This document shows positions 1-6,583 of a DNA stretch of 6,636 nt, piece by piece. Position 1 is the stretch's first letter. The number at the start of each line of letters is the position of its first letter. Below the pieces are notes generated by a model. The model worked only from the letters and a program-made list of their open reading frames with translations. It ran no database searches and was not told the origin of the DNA. The stretch is from an uncultured Peptoniphilus sp. (GTDB lineage: Bacteria > Bacillota > Clostridia > Tissierellales > Peptoniphilaceae). The DNA lies in NCBI RefSeq assembly GCF_946222045.1, contig NZ_CAMILN010000055.1:1-6636 (forward strand). The letters run 5' to 3'. The position numbers and the translations under genes are program-made.

Positions 1-61
1 ATTTATAGACAAGTAAAATATAGAAGTAAAAAACAATCGACAATAAAATAAAAATCTACAT

Positions 62-102
62 AAAAAATCTCCACCTATGTGACATAAGTGGAGATTTTTT
101 TT
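62..102. terminator. Bidirectional intrinsic terminator after fprA
   Basis: A perfect 13-bp stem (62-74 with 88-100, core TCTCCAC/GTGGAGA) is extended inward by a further short TATG/CATA pairing around a 3-nt loop. On the + strand it ends in eight T (95-102); on the - strand the A run at 62-67 gives a U tract. It lies 12-14 nt past the fprA stop, so it should end the leftward transcript. It could also stop a rightward transcript arriving from outside the window. The structure is seen directly; its action is inferred. Confidence 0.92.
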
Positions 103-113
103 ATTTAAATTTA

Positions 114-1325
114 TTAATCTTCTTTTGCTAAGATTTTTGCAGCCATTTCCTTACCGAAGTCTATAAGTTGTTGTAATTCTTCATTAGTTGCTGCACCTTG
201 GATTTCAAGTTGAGTGTCAAGCACATCGTACTTGCCTTCTTCCATGTATTTTTTTAGAGTCTTTAGGGCTCCACCGGACCATGAGTAGGAACCGAAGATA
301 CCCCAGTAGTTGTTCTTCATTCTTTGGTGAGAAACTTCTGTCAATAGGTAGTTCATTGGTGGGAATAGGTTGTTGTCATAAGAACATGATCCCAAGATAA
401 CTCCCTTGTATCTCCAGATGTCAGAAAGTAAGTAGGAGTTTGAAGTCTTTGTGATGTCACGAACCTTAACGTTTTTAAGTCCGCCTTCAGCAAGTCCTCT
501 TGCAACTGCTTCTGCCATTGTTTCTGTGTTTCCATACATTGATCCGTAGATTACCACACAACCATCAATAGTTTCTTGCTTAGCAAGAGAAGTGTAGATG
601 TCGATAATCTTTTGTGGATTTTCTCTCCAAATTGGTCCGTGGTCTGGACAAATTAGTTCAATATCAAGACCTTCTAGCTTCTTAAGAGCTCTTAGGGCTT
701 GAGTTGCGTACTTACCAACAATATTGATGAAGTATCTTGTAGTTTCTTCTAGGTAGTGTGAATCGTATTCGATTTGGTCGTCAAAGATTCCACCATCAAG
801 TGTTCCAAAGCCACCGAAGATGTCTTGTGAGAATAGAGTCTTAGTCGCTTCTTCATAGGCAACCATAGATTCTGGCCAGTGAACCATTGGAGTCATGTAG
901 AAAGTTAGCTTTCTATCTCCAAGTTCAAGAGTTTCGCCTTCCTTAACTTCTATGATGTTGTCAGTAACTTCGTAGAAGTTATTTAACATAGCCACTGCCT
1001 TCTTGTTTGTAACAAGTTTAGCATCTGGATAAATATCCAAGATTGACTGAATTGAAGATGTGTGGTCTGGTTCCATGTGATTGATTACTATGTAATCAAT
1101 TTTTTCATTTTCTCCAATAATTTCATTGATCTTTTGAATGTAATCGTCAATTGTGTTAACCCTTACTAGGTCGAAAAGTATATTTTTTTCTCCCTTTAAT
1201 ACAAAAGAGTTGTAAGCAACACCCTTTGGTAATGGCCACATTCCTTCAAATAGTTCTGTCTTCCTATCATTTGTACCTATGAAATAAATATCATCTTTAA
1301 TAGGCACTGATAATAAATTTTCCAT
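114..1325 (-). CDS. fprA: FprA-family A-type flavoprotein (flavodiiron protein, O2/NO reductase)
   Basis: This is a cytoplasmic flavodiiron protein that in anaerobes reduces O2 to water, or NO to N2O, using electrons delivered by rubredoxin or a flavin reductase. The 403-aa length is normal for the two-domain form. The N-terminal metallo-beta-lactamase-like domain (about 1-250) keeps all diiron ligands: H83-x-E85-x-D87, H149, D168 and H229. The C-terminal flavodoxin domain (about 255-400) has the FMN phosphate loop SMYGNTE at 262-268. There is no C-terminal rubredoxin or reductase fusion, so it needs separate electron partners that are not seen here. The ATG start is fixed by AAGGAGGA at 1329-1336. 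It lies 126 nt downstream of the ttcA-like gene on the same strand with no clear terminator between, so read-through is possible. A 26-bp palindrome sits in its leader. The family call is certain; whether O2 or NO is the main substrate cannot be read from sequence. Confidence 0.96.
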   Translation of the reverse strand: MENLLSVPIKDDIYFIGTNDRKTELFEGMWPLPKGVAYNSFVLKGEKNILFDLVRVNTIDDYIQKINEIIGENEKIDYIVINHMEPDHTSSIQSILDIYPDAKLVTNKKAVAMLNNFYEVTDNIIEVKEGETLELGDRKLTFYMTPMVHWPESMVAYEEATKTLFSQDIFGGFGTLDGGIFDDQIEYDSHYLEETTRYFINIVGKYATQALRALKKLEGLDIELICPDHGPIWRENPQKIIDIYTSLAKQETIDGCVVIYGSMYGNTETMAEAVARGLAEGGLKNVKVRDITKTSNSYLLSDIWRYKGVILGSCSYDNNLFPPMNYLLTEVSHQRMKNNYWGIFGSYSWSGGALKTLKKYMEEGKYDVLDTQLEIQGAATNEELQQLIDFGKEMAAKILAKED

Positions 1326-1348
1326 ATATCCTCCTTATATTTTCATAA

Positions 1349-1374
1349 AACAAGGACCTAATTAAGTCTTTGTT
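1349..1374. promoter_or_regulatory. 26-bp imperfect palindrome upstream of fprA (candidate operator or leader hairpin)
   Basis: AACAAGGACCTAA (1349-1361) is followed directly by TTAAGTCTTTGTT (1362-1374). The arms are inverted copies matching at 11 of 13 positions, with an uninterrupted TTAA-type centre. It lies 24-49 nt before the fprA start codon. A weak -10-like TACTAT on the minus strand (1393-1388) lies just upstream of it, without a convincing -35, so the palindrome would fall at the start of the transcript. It does not match the Rex, PerR or Fur consensus patterns as I know them. A dimeric repressor site is the simplest reading, but this is inference. Confidence 0.4.
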
Positions 1375-1451
1375 CCTCTTATTTAAGATAGTAAATATCA
1401 CAATAACTTTCTTACCCCATAATCCCAATAAAATTCAGGATTAATATAATT

Positions 1452-2270
1452 TTAGTAAAACTCTAAAAAGCTGTGTCTCTCGCCCTTTTCCTTGTAGCCA
1501 AGAATTTGCTCCATGTTTACATTTTCTGTGGCACGCAAGAGGTTGATGTCCACGTTTTTGTTTTCTTTCTTGAGCTCTTCAATAAGGCCTTTTATAAAAA
1601 ATCTCTTGTTTCCAGACTTCTTTTGGGTAACTGTACAGGCACAGTCAAGAGCAGTAAGGCCAGTTGACTTCATAAACCTAATTATGGCTTCTTCCTTTAC
1701 AAGATACATGGGCCTAATAAGCTCAAGACCTTCAAAGTTTTTGGATTTTAACTTTGGCATCATTGTCTTGAAGTCGCCAGCATAAATTATATTTAGAAGA
1801 ACTGTCTCAATGACATCGTCAAAGTGATGGCCTAGGGCAAGCTTGTTGCAGCCAAGTTCTTGGGCCCTGTTGTACAAGTTGCCACGACGCATCCTTGCAC
1901 ACATGTAACAAGTTGATCCGCCTTCAGATAATTTTTCTGCAACAGAAAACACATCAGAGTCGTGAACCTTAACTGGTATCCCAAGTTTTTCACAGTTGTA
2001 CTCAAGCCTCTCTCTGTTCTCAGGAAGGTAGCCTGGGTCCATGGCTATGAATTCTAATTCAAAGGGAACCTTGTTGTGCTTCTTGAGTTCCTGCAAGAGC
2101 TTGGCAAGAGTTAGGGAGTCCTTGCCTCCTGATATAGCAACAGCGATCTTGTCGCCAGGGCTAATCATTTCATAATTGTTGATTCCCTTGACGAATTTTT
2201 TATAAATATCTCTCCTATAAGTTTTTATTAGGGACCTCTCTATGTCCACAATACTTTTAACTTTTTCCAA
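1452..2270 (-). CDS. TtcA-family PP-loop ATPase, probable tRNA thiolation enzyme
   Basis: This is a cytoplasmic N-type ATP pyrophosphatase of the TtcA/TtuA family. These enzymes adenylate a tRNA base and replace its oxygen with sulfur using a 4Fe-4S cluster. Visible motifs are the PP-loop SGGKDS (47-52), the CYMC cysteine pair C121/C124 that normally binds the cluster, the GHHFDD motif (147-152), and a C-terminal CAC (C210, C212) that could supply the third ligand. At 272 aa it is shorter than E. coli TtcA (about 311 aa), so s2C32 formation by this protein is plausible but not proven. The start is TTG, supported by AAAGGTG five nt upstream and by the lack of any in-frame ATG before residue 35. 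A promoter with TGCTATAAT lies 27 nt upstream, giving a leader of about 20 nt. It is transcribed towards fprA. The family call is confident; the exact tRNA target is not. Confidence 0.88.
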   Translation of the reverse strand: MEKVKSIVDIERSLIKTYRRDIYKKFVKGINNYEMISPGDKIAVAISGGKDSLTLAKLLQELKKHNKVPFELEFIAMDPGYLPENRERLEYNCEKLGIPVKVHDSDVFSVAEKLSEGGSTCYMCARMRRGNLYNRAQELGCNKLALGHHFDDVIETVLLNIIYAGDFKTMMPKLKSKNFEGLELIRPMYLVKEEAIIRFMKSTGLTALDCACTVTQKKSGNKRFFIKGLIEELKKENKNVDINLLRATENVNMEQILGYKEKGERHSFLEFY

Positions 2271-2296
2271 AATTTCACCTTTACCAATCTGTTTTT

Positions 2297-2326
2297 ATTA
2301 TAGCATAGTTATTTACTTATTGATAA
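2297..2326 (-). promoter_or_regulatory. Extended -10 promoter for the ttcA-like gene
   Basis: Read on the minus strand, TGCTATAAT (2305-2297) is a perfect extended -10 box. TTATCA (2326-2321), four of six to the sigma-A -35, lies 18 bp upstream. Transcription would start near 2290, about 20 nt before the TTG start. A second minus-strand TGTTATAAT at 2399-2391 has no recognisable -35 and could be an upstream alternative. Confidence 0.65.
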
Positions 2327-2409
2327 GAAAGTCTAAATCTTTAAGGCTTTCCTAATGAAAATAAAATCCAGGTCAAAAATTTTCTTAAAAATTATAACAC
2401 AAGAAGTCT

Positions 2410-2437
2410 TTGATAAAAATATTTTTGGGAATATATA
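2410..2437 (+). promoter_or_regulatory. Possible upstream promoter of the pncB operon
   Basis: TTGATA (2410-2415, five of six to the -35 consensus) is followed after 16 bp by TATATA (2432-2437, four of six to the -10). It is weaker than the extended -10 box at 2475-2483 and may only be AT-rich background. Confidence 0.3.
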
Positions 2438-2474
2438 GGCAAAGTTTATTAAATTATAAAAATAAAGGCCTTTG

Positions 2475-2483
2475 TGATATAAT
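2475..2483 (+). promoter_or_regulatory. Extended -10 promoter of the pncB operon
   Basis: TGATATAAT is a perfect extended -10 (TG at 2475-2476, TATAAT at 2478-2483). No good -35 is found 16-18 bp upstream, as is tolerated for this class. The start point would be near 2490, giving a leader of about 50 nt. A perfect 10-bp palindrome, AAAGGCCTTT (2464-2473), lies just upstream inside the spacer. It could be a regulator site or chance. Confidence 0.65.
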
Positions 2484-2503
2484 TTATGTAATTAACTAAG
2501 GGG

Positions 2504-2520
2504 AACTAGCTAGGCTAGTT
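2504..2520 (+). promoter_or_regulatory. Leader hairpin/palindrome before the pncB ribosome-binding site
   Basis: AACTAGC (2504-2510) and GCTAGTT (2514-2520) pair perfectly around a TAG loop. It lies between the predicted transcription start (about 2490) and the Shine-Dalgarno near 2528-2534. As DNA it is a 17-bp odd-centred palindrome suited to a dimeric repressor. As RNA it is a 7-bp hairpin. NAD-salvage genes in Firmicutes are often controlled by NiaR, but I cannot match this to a NiaR site from memory. It lacks a U tract, so it is not a terminator. Confidence 0.45.
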
Positions 2521-2540
2521 GAAAGAAAAGGAAGTATAAA

Positions 2541-3995
2541 ATGGTAAATTATAATGTAAAGAAAAACTACACTCTGCTTGTGGATTTCTATGAGCTAACA
2601 ATGGCAAATGGATTTTTTAAGGAAGGACTAAGGGACAAGACAGTCATCTTCGACATGTTCTTTAGAGAGGTGCCTGACAATGGAGAGTACACAATTGTTG
2701 CAGGCCTTGAACAACTTATTGAGTATATGGAAAATCTTCACTTCTCTGATGAAGACATAGACTTTTTAAGAGAAAAAGGAATTTTTGACGAAGAATTCTT
2801 AACTTACTTAAGAGATTTTGAATTTAAGTGCGACGTTTGGGCAATGCCAGAGGGAACCTTGGCCTTCCCTGGCGAACCACTATTAACAGTAAGGGGTCCA
2901 GCAATCCAAGCACAAATGCTTGAAACTATGGTCCTACTTACAATTAACCACCAATCCATGATTGCAACTAAGGCATCAAGGATTGTTAAGCAAGCCAAGG
3001 GCAGACCAGTTGTTGAATTTGGATCAAGAAGGGCCCAAGGATATTCTGCTGCCAACCTTGGAGCAAGAGCAGCCTACATCGGTGGCTGTGCAGGTACAGC
3101 CAACACTCTTACAGACAAGATGTTTGGAGTGCCAGCCCTTGGTACAATGGCCCACTCTTGGGTTCAAATGTTTGATACAGAACTAGAAGCCTTTAGGGCC
3201 TTTGCAAGAGTGTATCCAGACAACTGTCTACTTCTTGTTGACACTTACGACACCCTAAAGGAAGGTATTCCTAATGCCATCAAGGTCTTTGACGAAGAAG
3301 TTGTCCCTCGTGGATTTAGACCTAAGGGGATAAGGATTGACTCAGGAGATATCACTTATATCTCCAACAAGGCGAGAAAGATGCTTGATGATGCAGGCTA
3401 TGAAGATGTTCAGATTATGGCATCAAATTCCCTAGACGAGTACACAATTAGGACAATCCTCCACCAAGGAGCAAAACTTGATTCCTTTGGAGTTGGTGAA
3501 AGACTAATCACATCAAAGTCATCACCAGTTTTTGGTGGAGTTTATAAGCTTGTTGCCACTGAAGATGAAAATGGAAAAATCACTCCAAAGATTAAAATTT
3601 CTGAAAACGTGGCAAAAATTACTACACCAGGCTTTAAGGAACTTTACAGGTTCTATGAAAATGAAACGGGTAAGGCCATGGGTGACGTCATTGCCCTAAG
3701 AGATGAAGAAATCCCTAAGGACAATTACGAAGTCTTCCACCCAATTTACACTTGGAAGAGAAAGACTCTTACAGACTACACAGTTAAGAAGGTCCTTGTT
3801 CAAATTTATGACAAGGGAGAACTTGTTTACAAGATGCCAAGTCTTGATGAAATAAGACAAAGGGCCAAAGACGAACTTGATACCCTTTGGGAAGAAACAA
3901 AGAGGCTTGACAATCCAAATGAATACATTGTCGACTTGTCAGAAGAACTTTGGCAACTAAAGGACAACTTATTAAAGAAGCACGGAAAAAATTAA
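2541..3995 (+). CDS. pncB: Nicotinate phosphoribosyltransferase
   Basis: It catalyses the first step of the Preiss-Handler NAD salvage pathway: nicotinate + PRPP (with ATP hydrolysis) to nicotinate mononucleotide, in the cytoplasm. The 484-aa length fits the Gram-positive NAPRTase form. Visible family motifs are DFYELTMA near the N terminus (15-22), FGSRRAQG (160-167), GTMAHSW with H205 as the likely phospho-accepting histidine (201-207), and RIDSGDI (265-271) in the PRPP/ribose-binding barrel. SFGVGERL and SPVFGGVYKL follow. The ATG start is preceded by an AAAGGAAG-type Shine-Dalgarno about 7-8 nt upstream. It is the first gene of a four-gene run, and the next start is 23 nt after its stop. 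No truncation or missing active-site segment is apparent. Confidence 0.96.
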   Translation: MVNYNVKKNYTLLVDFYELTMANGFFKEGLRDKTVIFDMFFREVPDNGEYTIVAGLEQLIEYMENLHFSDEDIDFLREKGIFDEEFLTYLRDFEFKCDVWAMPEGTLAFPGEPLLTVRGPAIQAQMLETMVLLTINHQSMIATKASRIVKQAKGRPVVEFGSRRAQGYSAANLGARAAYIGGCAGTANTLTDKMFGVPALGTMAHSWVQMFDTELEAFRAFARVYPDNCLLLVDTYDTLKEGIPNAIKVFDEEVVPRGFRPKGIRIDSGDITYISNKARKMLDDAGYEDVQIMASNSLDEYTIRTILHQGAKLDSFGVGERLITSKSSPVFGGVYKLVATEDENGKITPKIKISENVAKITTPGFKELYRFYENETGKAMGDVIALRDEEIPKDNYEVFHPIYTWKRKTLTDYTVKKVLVQIYDKGELVYKMPSLDEIRQRAKDELDTLWEETKRLDNPNEYIVDLSEELWQLKDNLLKKHGKN

Positions 3996-4018
3996 AATAA
4001 AAAAGAGAGGGAAGTTAT

Positions 4019-4885
4019 ATGCAGTATTACGGAAATGTTTTTAGACCACCAAGTGAGGCTAGGTCATTAATAGTTCAAGCTACAGTTGGTTGTTCTCACA
4101 ACGATTGTACTTTTTGCTACATGTACAAGGAAGATGATTTTAGGATAAGATCCCTTGAAGACATAAAGAAGGACCTAATAGAAATGAGTTCCTATGGAGA
4201 TTACTTTGAAAGGATCTTCTTGGCAGATGGGGATGCCCTAGTTTTAAAGACAGAGGACCTTGTTGAAATCCTAAGGACAATAAAAAAATATTATCCCAAT
4301 GTAAAGAGGGTTTCTTCCTATGCAACTGCCCAAGATATAAATAGGAAGTCCCTAGAAGAATTAAAAGAACTTAGGGCTGAAGGACTTGAAATGCTCTATA
4401 TTGGTTTCGAAACAGGAGACGAAGAACTCCTAAAAGAAATTAATAAGGGTGTAACTTATGAAGAATATGTGACTGCCATGAAGAAGGCAAAGGAAGCTGG
4501 CTTTACAACTTCCATCACAATCATTGCAGGCCTCGGCGGAGTAGAGGGCATGGAGAGAAATGCCATTGGAACAGCCAAGCTAATTTCAGAAACTAAGCCA
4601 GACTTCTTGGGTTATCTTACAATGAGGATCTACAAGAACACACCTCTTTATGAAGACTATGTAAATGGCAAGTTTAAGATGCCAGATGCAGGTCAAATCC
4701 TTGAAGAGATGAAGATATTCTTGGAACACGTGGACTCTGAAGGCACAGTATTTAGGTCCAACCACGCTTCCAACTACGTCTTACTTGCAGGGACTTTAAA
4801 TGAAGATAGGGAAGGCTTAATAAGTGCAATAGAAAAAACTTTAAAGAAAAAGTCTTTTAGACCTGATGTATTGAGAGGATTTTAA
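4019..4885 (+). CDS. Radical SAM protein of unknown substrate (COG1032-like)
   Basis: This cytoplasmic iron-sulfur enzyme should cleave S-adenosylmethionine to a 5'-deoxyadenosyl radical. The cluster motif lies near the N terminus: C25, C30 and C33 in the string GCSHNDCTFCYMYK, spaced CX4CX2C rather than the textbook CX3CX2C. After it come LADGDAL (68-74), in the position of the SAM-binding GGE-type motif, and YIGFETG (127-133), typical of the Elp3/MiaB/NifB-type barrel. The 288-aa length is one radical SAM domain with no B12-binding, TRAM or SPASM extension and no additional cysteine cluster. The ATG has a strong AGAGGGAAG ribosome site about 5 nt upstream. It starts 23 nt after pncB and ends 2 nt before the next gene. 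The fold assignment is firm. The substrate is unknown and position next to pncB alone does not settle it. Confidence 0.88.
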   Translation: MQYYGNVFRPPSEARSLIVQATVGCSHNDCTFCYMYKEDDFRIRSLEDIKKDLIEMSSYGDYFERIFLADGDALVLKTEDLVEILRTIKKYYPNVKRVSSYATAQDINRKSLEELKELRAEGLEMLYIGFETGDEELLKEINKGVTYEEYVTAMKKAKEAGFTTSITIIAGLGGVEGMERNAIGTAKLISETKPDFLGYLTMRIYKNTPLYEDYVNGKFKMPDAGQILEEMKIFLEHVDSEGTVFRSNHASNYVLLAGTLNEDREGLISAIEKTLKKKSFRPDVLRGF

Positions 4886-4887
4886 AA

Positions 4888-5331
4888 TTGAAGGACAAGA
4901 ATTTTGAAAGCATGGATGAAGGACAAAGGCTAAAAAATTTAAAAAAAGACTTGGACTCTGGAGTCATTTCCTTTGAAGAAAAGACTGAAGAGACTTCCCT
5001 TACCCTAAATCCTGTTAGGTACCTAATCCCCCTTGAGTCAAGTCCCAATAAAAAGGAGAAACTTGACATTGACTACAAGAAGAAGGAAGGACCTAGTGAC
5101 AAGAATTTCGAAATTATTATTGAGTTAAATCCAGAAGGTCATGAAGTTCATGAAAAGAAGGGAAGGTCCTCAAGACTTCCTGCTCCTCATGGGGTTCATT
5201 ATCTTCAAAGGACAAAAAGAGAAAAACCAAAGATAGATAAGGGATCTCTTTTTTATGACTACCTAGAGATTTACTTAAACAGAACAATGAACATAGAAAG
5301 AAAATTTTTTGAAGACTACTTTGGAATGTAG
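4888..5331 (+). CDS. Highly charged hypothetical protein, 147 aa
   Basis: I do not recognise a family. The protein has no signal peptide or membrane segment, and no cysteine or tryptophan. About 38% of residues are charged (20 K, 8 R, 18 E, 10 D), almost exactly balanced. Residues 1-70 and 85-118 look disordered, with short hydrophobic islands at 38-49 (TLNPVRYLIPLE region) and 74-80 (FEIIIEL). The last 28 residues are rich in aromatics (FYDYLEIY, then RKFFEDYFGM at the end) and look like an amphipathic helix or docking tail. The start is TTG, 2 nt after the radical SAM stop, with AGAGG at 4874-4878 placed 9 nt upstream, so translation is probably coupled. An ATG at 4912 (residue 9) is the alternative start but has a poorer ribosome site. 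Reality as a gene is supported by tight packing, intact frame and operon position; function is unknown. Confidence 0.75.
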   Translation: MKDKNFESMDEGQRLKNLKKDLDSGVISFEEKTEETSLTLNPVRYLIPLESSPNKKEKLDIDYKKKEGPSDKNFEIIIELNPEGHEVHEKKGRSSRLPAPHGVHYLQRTKREKPKIDKGSLFYDYLEIYLNRTMNIERKFFEDYFGM

Positions 5332-5351
5332 CTTCAAGGAAAGAGGAAAAA

Positions 5352-6560
5352 ATGGAAGAAAAAAGAGAATTAAAAGAAAAAAACACCCCGTCAAAATTGA
5401 CCTTTAAGACAGATGTATACAAGAAAATATTTTTGACGGGGCTTGCCCTCTTATTTGTGGCATACTTATTTGTAAATTCAAGGTCAATATTTTCAGGCCT
5501 TGGAGTCTTACTTGGCATTTGCGCTCCCTTCATTTTAGGTGGAGTCATTGCCTTTATAATGAAAATACCACTAAACTTTTTAGAGAGAAAAGTTTTTGAC
5601 AAGATAAAAAATGAAAAATTTCAAAAGCACAAAAGGACAATATCCATTGCCCTATCCTTTATAGTGATAATCCTTGTTTTCTTTATCATTACGGCAATAA
5701 TTGTCCCACAACTAATCAATTCCTTTAACGAACTTAGGAAGTCCCTTCCAAGTTTCTTGCAAATGGCAATTGATAAGACAAGGGAGATTCCTTATCTCAA
5801 TAATTATTCTGACAGGCTCCAAGCTGAGTACGACAACTTGTCCTGGAATGAAATTTTTAATAGGGTCAAGGGCTTTGTGAAGTCAGATGAAAATTCATCC
5901 CACATACTGAACTCTGCACTTTCCACTGCATCAAGTATTTTAGGTGGCTTGGTCTCCTTCTTCCTTGCCCTTATAACATCAATTTATGTTCTTGCAGACA
6001 AGGAAAGACTGGGATATCAAGCAACAAGAATTTGCTACTCATGTTTTAACAACAAGGTTGCAAACAAAATCTTACACGTTGCCCACCTTTTACATGAAAA
6101 CTTCTTTGGTTTCATCAGGGGACAGCTTACAGTTTCAACCTTTATAGGTATAGCAACTTTTATTGCTTGCTTAATTTTAAGGATGCCAAATGCAGCCACA
6201 ATTGGTGTAATAGTTGGAGTGACAGACCTTATTCCAATTATTGGTCCCTTCCTTGGTGGTGCCATGGCCTTTGTCATGATTGTAATCGAAGATCCAACAA
6301 AGGGGCTTATCTTTATAGCCTTGGTTATAATCTTGCAACAAGTTGAGTCAAACCTAGTTTATCCAAAACTCGTGGGCAACGAAGTTGGACTTCCGTCACT
6401 TTGGACTCTTGTGGCAATTACAATAGGTGGTTCCCTCTTTGGCGTAGTGGGTATGTGGGGCTTTATACCACTTGCATCCACAATCTATGCCCTAATAAAA
6501 GAGTACACTGAGTACAAGATCAATGAAAAGAACTTAGACTTAAGAATGAAAAAAATATAA
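5352..6560 (+). CDS. AI-2E family transporter (PerM/YtvI-type membrane protein)
   Basis: This 402-aa polytopic inner-membrane protein belongs to the AI-2E/UPF0118 family, whose members are linked to autoinducer-2 export, Na+/H+ antiport or stress. The family name does not prove AI-2 transport. A charged cytoplasmic N terminus (1-25) precedes hydrophobic segments at about 26-42, 47-70 and 97-118. A soluble stretch of about 75 residues follows, then further segments from about 196 on. The hallmarks are DLIPIIGPFLG (292-302) and QQVESNLVYPKLVG (329-342), followed by the Gly-rich PSLW...GGSLFGVVGMWGFIPLAS block. The ATG has AAGAGGA a few nt upstream and lies 20 nt after the preceding stop. It is the last gene of the operon; an IS end begins 24 nt after its stop. 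An 11-bp perfect inverted repeat lies within its first 30 codons. Confidence 0.93.
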   Translation: MEEKRELKEKNTPSKLTFKTDVYKKIFLTGLALLFVAYLFVNSRSIFSGLGVLLGICAPFILGGVIAFIMKIPLNFLERKVFDKIKNEKFQKHKRTISIALSFIVIILVFFIITAIIVPQLINSFNELRKSLPSFLQMAIDKTREIPYLNNYSDRLQAEYDNLSWNEIFNRVKGFVKSDENSSHILNSALSTASSILGGLVSFFLALITSIYVLADKERLGYQATRICYSCFNNKVANKILHVAHLLHENFFGFIRGQLTVSTFIGIATFIACLILRMPNAATIGVIVGVTDLIPIIGPFLGGAMAFVMIVIEDPTKGLIFIALVIILQQVESNLVYPKLVGNEVGLPSLWTLVAITIGGSLFGVVGMWGFIPLASTIYALIKEYTEYKINEKNLDLRMKKI

Positions 6561-6583
6561 ACAAAAAGACTTCTCATTTCACA

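Noticed and set aside
1..61. Partial gene or promoter at the left edge
   Set aside because: The stretch is very AT-rich with no convincing open frame, ribosome site or paired promoter boxes.
1430..1451. Terminator between the ttcA-like gene and fprA
   Set aside because: Only a 5-bp AATCC/GGATT pairing is present and no T run follows on the minus strand.
1473..1785. Plus-strand open frames opposite the ttcA-like gene
   Set aside because: They overlap the conserved C-terminal half of the PP-loop protein, lack convincing ribosome sites and show no recognisable domain.
2271..2540. A riboswitch upstream of pncB
   Set aside because: The leader after the predicted start is only about 50 nt with one simple hairpin, too little for an aptamer, and I see no known NAD-riboswitch core.
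5117..5602. 161-codon open frame on the minus strand across the orphan/AI-2E junction
   Set aside because: It lies antisense to two well-supported rightward genes and their ribosome site, has no matching family features, and is best explained as a shadow of their codon bias.
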